A stretch of 64,000 bases of DNA, taken from Sporosarcina aquimarina. Its GTDB lineage: Bacteria; Bacillota; Bacilli; Bacillales_A; Planococcaceae. The position numbers were made by a program, and so were the translations under genes. The notes under the pieces were generated by a model. The model was not told the DNA's origin and did no database searches. It saw only the letters and a list, made by a program, of their open reading frames with translations. The stretch covers positions 1-64,000 of the forward strand of contig NZ_JACLBZ010000012.1 in assembly GCF_019748715.1 (NCBI RefSeq), written 5' to 3'. The stretch's first letter is position 1. Each line of letters begins with the position of its first letter. Shown here one piece after another: positions 10,030 to 19,848 of the stretch.

Positions 10030-11047
10030 TCCTATGACCCCCTTGTGCTGCTTTCATTTCCATTCGCTCGGCTTGTCGACGTGCTTTTCGGGCTTTTTCC
10101 CGTCTCTTTTCTAAAATTTGCGGGATAATCAATGCCGCGATCACAATGATCGCAGTAATCAATTTCATATCGCCGGAGTCAAGAAACTTCACTCGCAAGG
10201 AAAGACCTAACACAATTCGATAAATGACAGCCCCGAAGATGACCGCCAATGTCGTACGGAAAATTGTTTTTGTTCCGAATATCGCCTCACCAATTATGAC
10301 AGAAGCTAAACCTATGATGATCATTCCAATTCCCATTCCGTTATCGGCGAACTTACCATACTGGGCTATCAATGAGCCCGAGAATGCCACCAACGCATTG
10401 GAAATTCCTAATCCTAAAATTACGAGAGTATCTGTATTCGCGGAAAAGCTGCGAATCATTTTTTTATTATCTCCTGTCGCACGTATAGCCAATCCGACTT
10501 CCGTCTGCAAAAACCAATCGGCAATCAGTTTAATCAGGATCGTCACCAAAATCATCAAGAACAAAGTGCCCCATGTCGCAGGTAAATGTTCAATACCCAG
10601 GCCTGACAGGAAGCCATTTATAGCCCCATCAATTCCAAGGTCGCTCCAAAAACCTTGGAACTTGCTGAAAATCGTTTCTGCATTCAAGAGCGGGATGTTC
10701 GGGCGTCCTACTGAACTTTCAGTAGTCAGTCCCATTATCCGAAGGTTTATCGAGTAGAGAGCTATCATCATGAGGATTCCGGATAAAAGTGGATTGATTT
10801 TTCCTTTGGTATGTAATAAGCCTGTTATACATCCCGCAAAAAAACCGACGACAATTGCGGTTAGTGTTGCAACGAGTGGATGGTAATCAAATACAATCAT
10901 CGTGGCCGCCACTGCTGCTCCTGTCACAAAACTTCCGTCCACCGTCAAATCTGGAAAATCAAGCACTCGGAATGTAAGATACACTCCGAGCGCCATGATC
11001 GCATAGATGATGCCCTGCTCAACTGAGCCAAATACAGCTGAAAACAT
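10004..11047 (-). CDS. ABC transporter permease (COG4120)
   Basis: Membrane subunit of the same importer, 347 residues with about nine hydrophobic segments. The N-terminal QGIIYAIMALGVYLTFRVL and FPDLTVDGSF segments and the VGLAIRATGDNKKMIRSF loop are typical of the BPD-transp-2 family. The last 40 residues are basic and cytoplasmic. It ends inside the ATPase gene and starts 18 bases after the binding-protein gene. Confidence 0.9.
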   Translation of the reverse strand: MFSAVFGSVEQGIIYAIMALGVYLTFRVLDFPDLTVDGSFVTGAAVAATMIVFDYHPLVATLTAIVVGFFAGCITGLLHTKGKINPLLSGILMMIALYSINLRIMGLTTESSVGRPNIPLLNAETIFSKFQGFWSDLGIDGAINGFLSGLGIEHLPATWGTLFLMILVTILIKLIADWFLQTEVGLAIRATGDNKKMIRSFSANTDTLVILGLGISNALVAFSGSLIAQYGKFADNGMGIGMIIIGLASVIIGEAIFGTKTIFRTTLAVIFGAVIYRIVLGLSLRVKFLDSGDMKLITAIIVIAALIIPQILEKRREKARKARRQAERMEMKAAQGGHRIVETGSNQ

Positions 11048-11065
11048 GCAAGATCATCTCCTAAC

Positions 11066-12076
11066 TTATTCTACCGTTTCGGCATTCCAATCGTCTTGGA
11101 TTTCAAGACCGATTGTTTCAACAGTCTTCTTATTCACTACTAATTTTAAATTCTGGGGAACTTGTACAGGTAAAGAATCAGGAGTTGCTTCCCCTTTTAG
11201 AATCTTCGCTGCCATTTCACCCGCTTCATAACCGATATCGTAGTATTCGAAGCCGTAAGCCCCCAGGCCTCCTCTTTCAACTGAATCGAATTCCCCAACC
11301 ATCATCGGAATCTTATTATCATTTGCAACAGAAACGACGGATTCCAAAGCCGAAACTACTGTATTGTCTGTAATGATATACAGTGAGTCGACTGAACCAA
11401 CCAATGACTCAGCTGCCTGTTTCACGTCAGCAGATGTAGCAACAGAAGCTTCGACTACTTCCATGTCCATATCTTTCAAAATTTCTTTCACCTGATCTAC
11501 TTGAAGACGTGAATTCTGCTCTCCAGAGTTAAAGATCATACCTACTTTTTTGGCACCAATTTGTTCTTTCAAAAATTTCATTGTGTTCGAGATTGCATCA
11601 GGATGGTTATCAATTGTGCCCGTCACATTTCCACCAGGTTCTTCATTGGAAGCAACCAGTTCTGCCGCTACTGCATCCGTAACAGATGTAAAGACAATTG
11701 GGATATCTTGTGTAGCGCTTGCCGCTGCCTGAGCACTTGGTGTAGAGTTGGCGAAAATCAAATCTACTCCAGCTCCTGCCAGGTTATTAGCAATCGTAGA
11801 GTTTGAACTATTGTCATTTTGCGCATTTTGTTTATCGTATTCAACATCTAACCCTGCATCTTTAATCGCTTTTTCAAAACCTTTTAGTGCAGAATCTAAA
11901 GATGGGTGTTCAACAATTTGTGTCACGCCGATCGTGTATTTTTCTCCCTCTTTTTCATTATCATCATTTTGATCGTTTGCCGATGATCCTGATGACTCCT
12001 TTTTCCCTCCACATGCAGCTAAGATGAGCACGATACTAAATAGCGCTGCTGCATAAGTCATCCAACGTCTCTTCAT
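11066..12076 (-). CDS. ABC substrate-binding lipoprotein (COG2984 / TrpX-like)
   Basis: Extracytoplasmic solute receptor of 336 residues. A lipoprotein signal runs to the lipobox LAAC at about residue 22, followed by an acidic, serine-rich linker. The body matches the ABC_sub_bind family: IGVTQIVEHPSLDSALKGF, DLIFANSTPSAQAAAS and the VGMIFNSGEQNS segment. Known relatives bind aromatic amino acids or are uncharacterised; ligand identity is inferred only from family. First gene of the operon. Confidence 0.9.
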   Translation of the reverse strand: MKRRWMTYAAALFSIVLILAACGGKKESSGSSANDQNDDNEKEGEKYTIGVTQIVEHPSLDSALKGFEKAIKDAGLDVEYDKQNAQNDNSSNSTIANNLAGAGVDLIFANSTPSAQAAASATQDIPIVFTSVTDAVAAELVASNEEPGGNVTGTIDNHPDAISNTMKFLKEQIGAKKVGMIFNSGEQNSRLQVDQVKEILKDMDMEVVEASVATSADVKQAAESLVGSVDSLYIITDNTVVSALESVVSVANDNKIPMMVGEFDSVERGGLGAYGFEYYDIGYEAGEMAAKILKGEATPDSLPVQVPQNLKLVVNKKTVETIGLEIQDDWNAETVE

Positions 12077-12146
12077 AGAAAATCCCCCTATACTTTTCTC
12101 TCTATTACCTTGTCGATATATTCAGAAAAGGCAATAATTATACGTT

Positions 12147-12175
12147 ATCGTACACTCTACTAAGTTATCCGTCAA
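12147..12175 (-). promoter_or_regulatory. Putative promoter of the COG2984-type operon
   Basis: Minus-strand TTGACG, 17-base spacer, TACGAT, about 70 bases before the binding-protein start. A TATAAT lies a few bases further downstream and is an alternative. Confidence 0.45.
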
Positions 12176-12283
12176 TGCATTATTCGATATTTTAAGTAAA
12201 TTCCCATAAATCGAAGATCTTCTTGTCATTATTATGTATTAATTAAGAAAATTATAGAAGCAGAGAGATAATTAAACTGTAAT

Positions 12284-12313
12284 TAGCCAAGCGCTACTTA
12301 CCTCGCTTGGCTA
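12284..12313 (-). terminator. Hairpin after the amino acid ABC operon
   Basis: Perfect 10-base arms TAGCCAAGCG / CGCTTGGCTA downstream of the ATPase gene. No long T tract follows on either strand, so it is a possible terminator or mRNA-end stabiliser. Confidence 0.5.
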
Positions 12314-12348
12314 AACAAAAAAATTACTCTTATCTTTTATTCACTTAA

Positions 12349-13086
12349 TTAATAGTTTAAAAATTGTTTCGTGCGCAGTTCCTTTGGCGATTTTAAAACT
12401 TCCTGTGGGTTCCCTTCTTCGACAATCAATCCTTTATCCATAAAAATCACTCGGTTTGCGACATTGCTCGCGAATTCCATCTCATGAGTAACAACTATCA
12501 TCGTCATATGTTCTTCCGCAAGCTTTTTCATTACTTGCAGTACTTCTTTTGTCAGCTGCGGATCCAATGCAGACGTCGGTTCATCAAACAATAAAATATC
12601 CGGATTCATCATCAAAGCTCTTGCGATCGCAACACGTTGTTTTTGACCCCCCGAAAGCCTAGAAGGAAACTCATCTCGTTTGTCAGCCAGACCAACTTTC
12701 TCCAATAATTCAATGCTTCTATCACTATATTCTTTCGCTTGTTCTTTTTTTACAAGCTTGGGTGCCAATTCTAAATTTTGTTTGACTGTCAAATGCGGAA
12801 ATAAGTTGAATTGCTGAAATACCATTCCCATTTTCGCGATGATTTTTTTACTGTCTGCCGGTTTAGCATAGAAGCCATCCTTCACTAGATGATCGCCATC
12901 CACAGCAATACTGCCCCCTTCTACTTCCTCCAACTGAATCAAACTCCGAAGCATTGTACTCTTACCTGAACCTGAAGGTCCGATGATTGCCAAAACATCA
13001 TTTTTCTCTACATTAAAAGTTAAGTCTTTCAATACTTCTAATGGTCCGAATGATTTCTTTAAGTTACGTACTTCAATGAAAGACAT
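12349..13086 (-). CDS. Polar amino acid ABC transporter ATPase (GlnQ type)
   Basis: ATP-hydrolysing subunit of 245 residues. Walker [14 protein letters not shown] near residue 36, signature [16 protein letters not shown] near 143 and Walker [15 protein letters not shown] near 163 are all present. The family is PAAT (GlnQ, ArtM, TcyC/TcyN). It follows the permease gene by 12 bases. The transported amino acid cannot be decided from sequence. Confidence 0.92.
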   Translation of the reverse strand: MSFIEVRNLKKSFGPLEVLKDLTFNVEKNDVLAIIGPSGSGKSTMLRSLIQLEEVEGGSIAVDGDHLVKDGFYAKPADSKKIIAKMGMVFQQFNLFPHLTVKQNLELAPKLVKKEQAKEYSDRSIELLEKVGLADKRDEFPSRLSGGQKQRVAIARALMMNPDILLFDEPTSALDPQLTKEVLQVMKKLAEEHMTMIVVTHEMEFASNVANRVIFMDKGLIVEEGNPQEVLKSPKELRTKQFLNY

Positions 13087-13098
13087 AATTTTCTCTCC

Positions 13099-13758
13099 TC
13101 AATCATATTGCAGCTTTCTCTCTAAATACTTGAAAACAATCGTCAATGCAAAGGCAATCAATAAATAGATCCCCGCTGCAATGAAAAATGGAATGATCGT
13201 AAAATCTCGATTGACCACGGTCTGCGCGTAGTGGAGCAGCTCGGGTACCGCCACTGCATACAATAAGGCTGTGTCCTTTACTAAGGAGACAGACTCATTA
13301 GCAATCGGTGGTAACGTCACTCGGAACATCTGCGGTAGAATGACACGTGTAGTCGTTTGCCATTTTGATAATCCGAGGACTTGCGAAGCTTCGTACTGTC
13401 CTTTATCAATGGATAGGAGGCCACCGCGAAAGATTTCAGCAAAGTAGGCCGCATAGTTCAAAATAAACGCCAATGTGGCAGCGACGAACCGGTCTAACAC
13501 GAGAAACTCCCCAATTACCGGAAGAAGTGGCAAACCAAAGACAAAAAACAATAGCTGCAATAACAAAGGGGTCCCACGCATGATATAAATATAAGTTTGC
13601 GCTAAAAAAGAAATTGGTTTCATACTACTTCTTACGGCAAGTGTCAGCATAAAACCAAGTGGAATCGAAAGAACGATAGCGAGCACGAATAATAGGACGG
13701 TCGCTTTAACTCCTTCGAGCATTGGGATCAGCATAGACATAAAATAGTCAAAATTCAT
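13099..13758 (-). CDS. Polar amino acid ABC transporter permease
   Basis: A 219-residue HisMQ-type permease with about five membrane helices. The segment YIMRGTPLLLQLLFFVFGLP and the EAA loop EASQVLGLSKWQTTTRVILPQ are diagnostic. It lies between the ATPase gene and, 350 bases upstream, the binding-protein gene; the gap is filled by a hairpin and a palindromic repeat. Confidence 0.92.
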   Translation of the reverse strand: MNFDYFMSMLIPMLEGVKATVLLFVLAIVLSIPLGFMLTLAVRSSMKPISFLAQTYIYIMRGTPLLLQLLFFVFGLPLLPVIGEFLVLDRFVAATLAFILNYAAYFAEIFRGGLLSIDKGQYEASQVLGLSKWQTTTRVILPQMFRVTLPPIANESVSLVKDTALLYAVAVPELLHYAQTVVNRDFTIIPFFIAAGIYLLIAFALTIVFKYLERKLQYD

Positions 13759-13814
13759 CGTTTAATTCCTCCAAAAACACAGTTAAAAACTCTTGGACTT
13801 CCATTATAAAATGC

Positions 13815-13845
13815 TGCAGAAAGTCAGTACTCTCAACTTTCTGCA
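13815..13845 (-). terminator. Hairpin inside the amino acid ABC operon
   Basis: Arms TGCAGAAAGT / ACTTTCTGCA, a stem of 10 pairs with a short loop, between the binding-protein gene and the permease gene. On the minus strand it is followed by ATTTTATAAT. It could be a weak terminator that lowers permease and ATPase expression relative to the binding protein. Confidence 0.5.
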
Positions 13846-13911
13846 ACACAGTTGATACACTATTTTTTCGCTATATACGCTAAAATAAATAACTTACACT
13901 CAAAGTACAAC

Positions 13912-14060
13912 GTAGAACCCGTTGATTTCCGTTCCAGGCGGACGCTTTCCGCGGGGCGCGGGCGAGCCTCCTCGTCGCTTTGCTCCTGTGGGGTCTCGCC
14001 ATTCGCGCTATACCCCGCAGGAGTCGCCGCCTTCCACTCCAATCAACTGAGTGTCCATTT
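13912..14060. repeat. Palindromic intergenic repeat (GTTGATTTCCG family)
   Basis: GC-rich imperfect palindrome opening with GTTGATTTCCGTTCCAGGCG and closing with CCACTCCAATCAAC. The inner part contains GCGGGGCGCGGG and CCCCGCAGGAGTCGCC. Similar elements are scattered between genes in many Bacillaceae and Planococcaceae genomes (from memory). A diverged second copy lies at 21693-21815. Frames open across it are not genes. Confidence 0.85.
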
Positions 14061-14108
14061 CTGAGCAAACTCATATAAAAACTTTAATACAACATATATA
14101 ATTTCGAA

Positions 14109-14918
14109 TCAACGAAGGAGTTTATCTTCTCCAAACCATTCAGTGGAGATGTCAGCGGAAGTGCCGTCTTCGTTCATCGTATCTAAAGCTTTTTGTAAGT
14201 TTTCGAGTAACTCTTCATTGCCTTTCTTGACACCAATCCCGTACTCCTCAACCGCTAAAGAACCATCTAGTTTCTTGAAGACTCCTTCTTCTTTTGTCAT
14301 ATAGTAGTCGATGACAACTTCGTCAAGTACGACCGCGTCGAGACGGCCTGTTTTAAGGTCTGTCAGTGCCAATACATTATCTGCAAACTCGGTTACGGTT
14401 TTTAATTTTTCATGGATCGGGTGACTCTCCAGTGCCGGTCCTGCTGAAGACAAAGCTTGCAAGCCAACTACTTTCCCATCTAGCTCTTCTACTTTTCCAA
14501 TATCTGAATCCGCTAATGTTACAACCACTTGGTTATTATCCAAGTACGGCTTTGTAAATAATACTTTTTCTTTTCGCTCATCAGTAATCGTATAACCATT
14601 CCAAATTAAATCAATTCGTCCACTGCTTAATTCGGTTTCTTTCGTTTTCCAGTCGATTGGCTGGAATTTCGCCTCAGCTCCCATATGCTCAGCGGCTGCT
14701 TTTGCCATATCGATATCAAATCCTACTAGCTCATTTTTATCATCTCGGAACCCCATTGGTGCAAATTTATCATCCACGCCAATGATGATCTCTTTAACTT
14801 CTTTGTCTTTCCCTGTGTCTGCACTTGTTGCAGGACTATCCCCTTCAGCGGACTTGTCCGAACAGCCTGCCATAACTAGTAGTAAGACGGCGAACAGGAA
14901 TATGAACGACTTCTTCAT
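14109..14918 (-). CDS. Amino acid ABC transporter substrate-binding lipoprotein
   Basis: Receptor of the adjacent PAAT importer, 269 residues. The lipoprotein signal ends at the lipobox MAGC near residue 19. The bacterial extracellular solute-binding family 3 motif GFDIDMAKAAAEHMG lies near residue 67, followed by DLIWNGYTITDERKEKV. The start ATG follows AGAGGGGA. Cystine, glutamine and arginine are all possible ligands. Confidence 0.9.
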   Translation of the reverse strand: MKKSFIFLFAVLLLVMAGCSDKSAEGDSPATSADTGKDKEVKEIIIGVDDKFAPMGFRDDKNELVGFDIDMAKAAAEHMGAEAKFQPIDWKTKETELSSGRIDLIWNGYTITDERKEKVLFTKPYLDNNQVVVTLADSDIGKVEELDGKVVGLQALSSAGPALESHPIHEKLKTVTEFADNVLALTDLKTGRLDAVVLDEVVIDYYMTKEEGVFKKLDGSLAVEEYGIGVKKGNEELLENLQKALDTMNEDGTSADISTEWFGEDKLLR

Positions 14919-14946
14919 GTTATTTCCCCTCTTTCTTTCTCTCTTT

Positions 14947-14970
14947 AATACGCTAAAGAATTAACGTATT
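14947..14970. promoter_or_regulatory. Dyad operator candidate before the amino acid ABC operon
   Basis: Inverted repeat AATACG - 12 bases - CGTATT located about 30 to 50 bases before the binding-protein start, in the region expected to hold the promoter. A repressor or activator site is possible; the regulator is unknown. Confidence 0.35.
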
Positions 14971-15034
14971 ACTAAAATACCATTAGATATCCGAAATGAA
15001 AAGCCCCTACTTTACTAAAATTAAATTAATCATA

Positions 15035-15062
15035 GAAAAAAGAATAGACGTCCGTCTATTCT
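15035..15062 (-). terminator. Terminator of the yhbH-spoVR transcript
   Basis: On the minus strand AGAATAGACG is followed by GACGTCTATTCT and TTTTTT. Confidence 0.85.
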
Positions 15063-15070
15063 CTGCCGCG

Positions 15071-16468
15071 TTATTTAGATCGCCGGAACACTTTATGCCC
15101 ATCATATGAAAATATGAGTGACTTGTTCTCAAGTACCGTCTCCATATGAACAATGCGGCCCCACAGCCGGTGGATATGCGGGAGGACGTGCTCTAAATAG
15201 GGCAGATCAAGCTCCGTCTCCTCGTAACGATGCACAAGATACAACTCACCATTTTTCATATAATCGCCATCTTCCACTACGATATACGGAAACCCTCCAT
15301 TCACCCGCATCCCGATCAACTGATTTCGGACATTCTCTGCCTGCAGATCCGAAACTTTGTACATATTCTCCTGTTTCTGAAAGACATACATATCTTCTTG
15401 CTTAATCAAGTCATCGGTCAAATAATTGCGGATGAACGATGTGTCATTCTCTATTTCCCTCGCTTCAAAAATCTTTTCTCGCCCTGTCATAGGACGTTCA
15501 CCTTTTCCATCTGCTCCTTGCGCAAGTAAATCATATCGCTTTTCAATATCCTCAAAAATTTTCACTCCAAGATAATATGGATTGATGGAAGTCTTGGAAG
15601 GTTGGAGAACATTAGCATTCAACTTTGCAAATTCAATCGTCTCAGAGGGCGTCAAATCCATTTCCCGAAGTATTTGTTGATGCCAATAAGAAGCCCATCC
15701 TTCATTCATAATTTTTGTTTCCAGCTGCGGCCAGAAATATAGCATTTCCTCACGCAACATCGTTAAAATATCAGCTTGCCAATCTGTTAAAATTCTGCTG
15801 TTTTCCAATATGAAAAGCAGTACATCCTTCTCCGGCTGTTCGGGAAACTTTTTATTCATCTCGATCGCTTGCTGTCCAAGGACAGGATGCTGATCTAAAT
15901 TCCATAAGTCATCGTAAGCTGTTCGTCTCGCAATAGGCTCATCAAATGAGGAAGAGGATGGTTTAATGTCGCGTACGATACTTGGATCAATATGCTCCTG
16001 GATAGCCAATACGGCATCCAAAAACGTTTCAACTCTTTGCTTACCATAGCGTATTTCATATTCCGCGATGCGCTCTGCTGTCGCTGCCATACTTTCCACC
16101 ATGTCTTTACGCGTCTTGGAAAAATAAATATTATTTTTAAAGAAATCACAATGAGCCAGCACATGGGCAATGATCAACTTATTTTGAATCAAACTATTCG
16201 TATTTAATAAAAATGCATAACACGGATTCGAATTAATCACTAGCTCATAAATCTTGCTTAATCCGATGTCATATTGGAGTTTCATTTTATGAAATTGCTT
16301 TCCGAAACTCCAATGCGTATAGCGGGTCGGCATGCCGTATGCCCCGAATGTGTAAAGGATATCTGCAGGACACACTTCATAGCGCATCTGATAAAAATCT
16401 AAACCAAATCCACTGGCAATCTCGGTTATTTCTTCAATTGCTCGCTCTAATGCTAGCTGATCATTCAG
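15071..16468 (-). CDS. spoVR: SpoVR family sporulation protein
   Basis: Stage V sporulation protein R, needed for proper spore cortex in B. subtilis. Conserved segments include [46 protein letters not shown] and [13 protein letters not shown]. The first in-frame ATG (16387) would remove the conserved first 27 residues. The frame continues upstream through residues reading [20 protein letters not shown] to a CTG at 16468, with GGAGGG six bases before it. From that CTG the protein has 465 residues, close to B. subtilis SpoVR. The CTG overlaps the yhbH stop (CTGA). Use of CTG is an inference. Confidence 0.92.
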   Translation of the reverse strand: MNDQLALERAIEEITEIASGFGLDFYQMRYEVCPADILYTFGAYGMPTRYTHWSFGKQFHKMKLQYDIGLSKIYELVINSNPCYAFLLNTNSLIQNKLIIAHVLAHCDFFKNNIYFSKTRKDMVESMAATAERIAEYEIRYGKQRVETFLDAVLAIQEHIDPSIVRDIKPSSSSFDEPIARRTAYDDLWNLDQHPVLGQQAIEMNKKFPEQPEKDVLLFILENSRILTDWQADILTMLREEMLYFWPQLETKIMNEGWASYWHQQILREMDLTPSETIEFAKLNANVLQPSKTSINPYYLGVKIFEDIEKRYDLLAQGADGKGERPMTGREKIFEAREIENDTSFIRNYLTDDLIKQEDMYVFQKQENMYKVSDLQAENVRNQLIGMRVNGGFPYIVVEDGDYMKNGELYLVHRYEETELDLPYLEHVLPHIHRLWGRIVHMETVLENKSLIFSYDGHKVFRRSK

Positions 16469-17628
16469 CGTAATCCCTCCGTTCGCTTTTCAAAGAACTT
16501 CTTAAGTGCAAAGTAAACATCTCGGTTTTTCTGTAAAATGTAATAATTAAATTTCGGATGCTCTATCGATTTATACGCGGACATTAACGTGGACATTCTA
16601 CGGTGTTCATTCACTTCTGCGTAGCCGAACATATTAGATATCGACAGTAATTCGTCTACATACTCCAGGCATTTCCTATTATCGCTTGTCATGTTTTCTC
16701 CGTCTGAAAAGTGTACCGGATAAATATTATAGCTGGCTGGCGGATACGATTCTTTGATCACTTGCAAAGCTTTTTCATAAGCTGAAGAGCATTTCGTCCC
16801 GCCACTCTCTCCTTTATTGAAGAAATTCTCTTCCGTCACAACTTTTGCTTCAGTATGGTGTGCAATGAATTCGATTTCGACTGTTTCATATTTTGTGCGT
16901 AGAAATTTTGTCATCCAGAAGAAAAAGCTTCTCGCCATATACTTCTCAAATTTCCCCATCGAACCACTCGTATCCATCATCGCAAGTACGACTGCCTTTG
17001 ATTGGGGCTTCTCAACAGGATTCCACGTTTTAAACCGCAAATCATCTTCTATGATCGGAGCAATTTCCGCTTTCCCTTTCATCGCATTTCGTTTAATGGC
17101 AGATAGTAAAGTACGTTTTTTATCTATATTGCCAATCAATCCTTTTTTTCGAATATCCGTAAAGTCAATATCTTCAATTGTCGTCACAGATTGTTCTTTT
17201 TGTTCCAAATCCGGTAACTCCAGCTCCTTGAAGAAAAGCTCTTCCAACTCTTCCATCGACACTTCAGTTTCATAGATATCTTGCCCTGGTTGGTCTCCCG
17301 CTTCTTTGCCGTTGCCTTGTTGTGCTTGCTTTTGCTCTCCTTGCGCCACGACATCTCCAACTTTACTGTCTCCCTTTCCTTGTCCAACGTGCTTGGACTT
17401 CTCATGGTTGTAACGAATTTTGAACTCATCCAATGAACGAATCGGTATTTTCACTACGTCTTTTCCATTCGAAAGAATAATATTTTCTTCACTAATTAAA
17501 TCAGGCAAATTACTTTGCAACACTTCTTTAATTTTATCTAGATGGCGTTGCTGATCCTGATGCCCTTTGCGATGGAGAGACCAATTTTCCTCAGTGACAA
17601 CAAAACGACTTTTCTGGTTTTCTTCCAT
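16465..17628 (-). CDS. yhbH: YhbH family sporulation protein (UPF0229)
   Basis: A 387-residue protein of the YhbH/YeaH family with a VWA-like region: [16 protein letters not shown] near residue 210 is a MIDAS-type DxSxS motif. The middle part is acidic and glutamine-rich, likely disordered. In many bacteria the yhbH, prkA and spoVR genes travel together and act in sporulation or stationary phase; the same is seen here. The start ATG follows GGCGGGG. Confidence 0.92.
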   Translation of the reverse strand: MEENQKSRFVVTEENWSLHRKGHQDQQRHLDKIKEVLQSNLPDLISEENIILSNGKDVVKIPIRSLDEFKIRYNHEKSKHVGQGKGDSKVGDVVAQGEQKQAQQGNGKEAGDQPGQDIYETEVSMEELEELFFKELELPDLEQKEQSVTTIEDIDFTDIRKKGLIGNIDKKRTLLSAIKRNAMKGKAEIAPIIEDDLRFKTWNPVEKPQSKAVVLAMMDTSGSMGKFEKYMARSFFFWMTKFLRTKYETVEIEFIAHHTEAKVVTEENFFNKGESGGTKCSSAYEKALQVIKESYPPASYNIYPVHFSDGENMTSDNRKCLEYVDELLSISNMFGYAEVNEHRRMSTLMSAYKSIEHPKFNYYILQKNRDVYFALKKFFEKRTEGLR

Positions 17629-17697
17629 TCGAATCCCCGCCTATCTCTCGAACAATTTGTTTCCCTATCATATGCGGCAGAAGTTTGAATATTGACT

Positions 17698-17734
17698 AAA
17701 AAACAAGGTCCCTATTTCTGGGACCTTGTTTCTT
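17698..17734 (-). terminator. Terminator after prkA
   Basis: Stem AAACAAGGTCC / GGACCTTGTTT with a short loop. It separates prkA from yhbH, so these two may have separate transcripts or partial read-through. Confidence 0.8.
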
Positions 17735-17737
17735 TCG

Positions 17738-19633
17738 TCAACGATTCAGCAAACTGCCTACATAACGCAAAAGTTCATTGGCGGAAACTGAATTATACCC
17801 ATGCTCATCAATCAGTCGAGCCACTACCTCGTTCATCTTCTTGAGCTGCGTCTCGTCTGGCGTAGCAGAAGTCGTTGTGATCTTGACGACGTCTTTTAAA
17901 TCAGCAAACAGCTTCTTCTGTATAGCCTCCCGTAAGCGGTCGTGCGAACGGTAATCAAAGCGCTGATTCTTCCTTGCATAAGCGGAAATGCGAATTAAAA
18001 TCTCTTCACGGAATGCTTTTTTGGCATTCTCAGAAATACCGATTTGCTCTTCAAGCGAGCGCATCAATTTTTCATCCGGATTTACTTCTTCTCCAGTTAA
18101 TGGATCACGTAATTTATTTTTATTGCAATAGGCTTCAACATTGTCTAAATAGTTATCCATCAGCGTTTTAGCCGACTCTTCGTAAGAATACACAAATGCC
18201 TTTTGCACTTCTTTTTTGGCAATTTCATCATATTCCTTACGCGCCATGGAAATATAATTCATATACGTATCACGGTCTTCGGCAGAAATTGACGCGTGCT
18301 GATCGAATCCGTCTTTCAATGACCGCAGTACGTCAAGCGCATTGATACTAGGTACTTCTTTACGAATAATGGCGGAGGAAATTCGGTTGATCACATAACG
18401 TGGGTCGACCCCATCCATTCCTTCATCCATAAATTCATTTTTCAATTCTTCTGTGTCCGCATCGTTAAAGCCTTCTACACTCTGTCCATCGTAAAGACGC
18501 AGCTTCTTCAAGCGATCAATCCCTTGCTTTTTAGAAGCTTTCAAACGAGTCAACACAGAGAAAATCGCGGCAACACGCAACGCATGAGGCGCAATGTGGA
18601 CATGCGCCATATCGCTTTCACGAATCATTTTCTGATAAATTTTTTCTTCCGCACTCACTTTTAGATTGTATGGAATTGGAATGACGATGAGTCGAGAATG
18701 TAATGCTTCATTCTTTTTATTGCTAATGAATGATCGATACTCCGTTTCATTCGTATGCGCAACAATTAATTCATCTGCACTGATCAACGCAAAACGTCCT
18801 GCTTTGAAGTTTCCTTCCTGCGTCAAAGACAATAAATGCCAGAGGAACTTTTCATCAAGCTTCAACATCTCTTGGAATTCCATCATTCCTCGATTTGCTT
18901 TATTCAATTCACCATCAAACCGGTACGCTCGAGGGTCGGATTCAGAACCAAATTCTGCGATTGTGGAGAAATCAATGCTTCCTGTTAAGTCCGCAATATC
19001 TTGTGATTTAGGATCGGATGGTGTAAACGTACCAATTCCTACTCTTTTATCTTCGGATAATAAAATTCTTTCTATTATAACATCTTCAACCTTGCCATCA
19101 TATTCCTCTTCAAGACGCAAGCTATTCAACGGGGATAGGCTTCCTTCAATCCGTATACCGTATTCTTCAAAAAATGAATCACGCAATGGCATTGGAATGA
19201 GATGCAGTGGGTCTTCGTGCATCGGACAGCCCTTGATCGCATACACAGCTCCTTCGTTCGTGCGTGAATATTGCTCAAGCCCGCGTTTAAGCATTGTAAC
19301 GATCGTCGATTTCCCCCCGCTGACTGGTCCCATCAATAATAGTACACGCTTCTTAACGTCCAAACGTTTAGCTGCCGGATGAAAATACTCTTCTACCAGC
19401 CGTTCAATTGACTCTTCTAAACCAAATAATTCTTCATTGAAAAACTGATAGACTTTCCGTCCATTTTGTTTTTCAACTCCTGCACTTTCGATCATCTCAT
19501 AAATTCGTGAATGAGCAGTCTGCGCAACTTCTTTACGTTCCTTCAATAATTCCAAGTATTCCTTGAACGTCCCTTCCCACTTCAACTCATTTTCTTCTCT
19601 GCGATAATTATGCAATTGATTAATAATATCCAA
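17738..19633 (-). CDS. prkA: PrkA serine protein kinase / AAA+ protein
   Basis: A 631-residue AAA+ protein of the PrkA family with an N-terminal ATPase domain and a C-terminal kinase-like domain. The P-loop GPVSGGKST lies near residue 102, and LISADELIVAHTNETEYRSF near 280 is a conserved block. In B. subtilis PrkA is linked to sporulation and has been reported as a kinase and as a Lon-like protease. The start is TTG at 19633, preceded by GGAGGAGAG. It lies just upstream of yhbH-spoVR. Confidence 0.93.
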   Translation of the reverse strand: MDIINQLHNYRREENELKWEGTFKEYLELLKERKEVAQTAHSRIYEMIESAGVEKQNGRKVYQFFNEELFGLEESIERLVEEYFHPAAKRLDVKKRVLLLMGPVSGGKSTIVTMLKRGLEQYSRTNEGAVYAIKGCPMHEDPLHLIPMPLRDSFFEEYGIRIEGSLSPLNSLRLEEEYDGKVEDVIIERILLSEDKRVGIGTFTPSDPKSQDIADLTGSIDFSTIAEFGSESDPRAYRFDGELNKANRGMMEFQEMLKLDEKFLWHLLSLTQEGNFKAGRFALISADELIVAHTNETEYRSFISNKKNEALHSRLIVIPIPYNLKVSAEEKIYQKMIRESDMAHVHIAPHALRVAAIFSVLTRLKASKKQGIDRLKKLRLYDGQSVEGFNDADTEELKNEFMDEGMDGVDPRYVINRISSAIIRKEVPSINALDVLRSLKDGFDQHASISAEDRDTYMNYISMARKEYDEIAKKEVQKAFVYSYEESAKTLMDNYLDNVEAYCNKNKLRDPLTGEEVNPDEKLMRSLEEQIGISENAKKAFREEILIRISAYARKNQRFDYRSHDRLREAIQKKLFADLKDVVKITTTSATPDETQLKKMNEVVARLIDEHGYNSVSANELLRYVGSLLNR

Positions 19634-19848
19634 CGTCTCTCCTCCAATTAGGCTATGATGTATTATCGTATGCCCGTAGAAGAAAAATGATTCTTATCGT
19701 TGGAACGAGGAAAAATAAATTTACTTGATTTCATACTTTGTTCTTTTTTTAGATTCCTTTAAAATAGAAAGTATAAGTTACGGAAAAGGGGAATTTTATG
19801 AACAAGCAGCATAAAAAAGAAGCAGCCGGCCATTTGATCAGGAGATAA

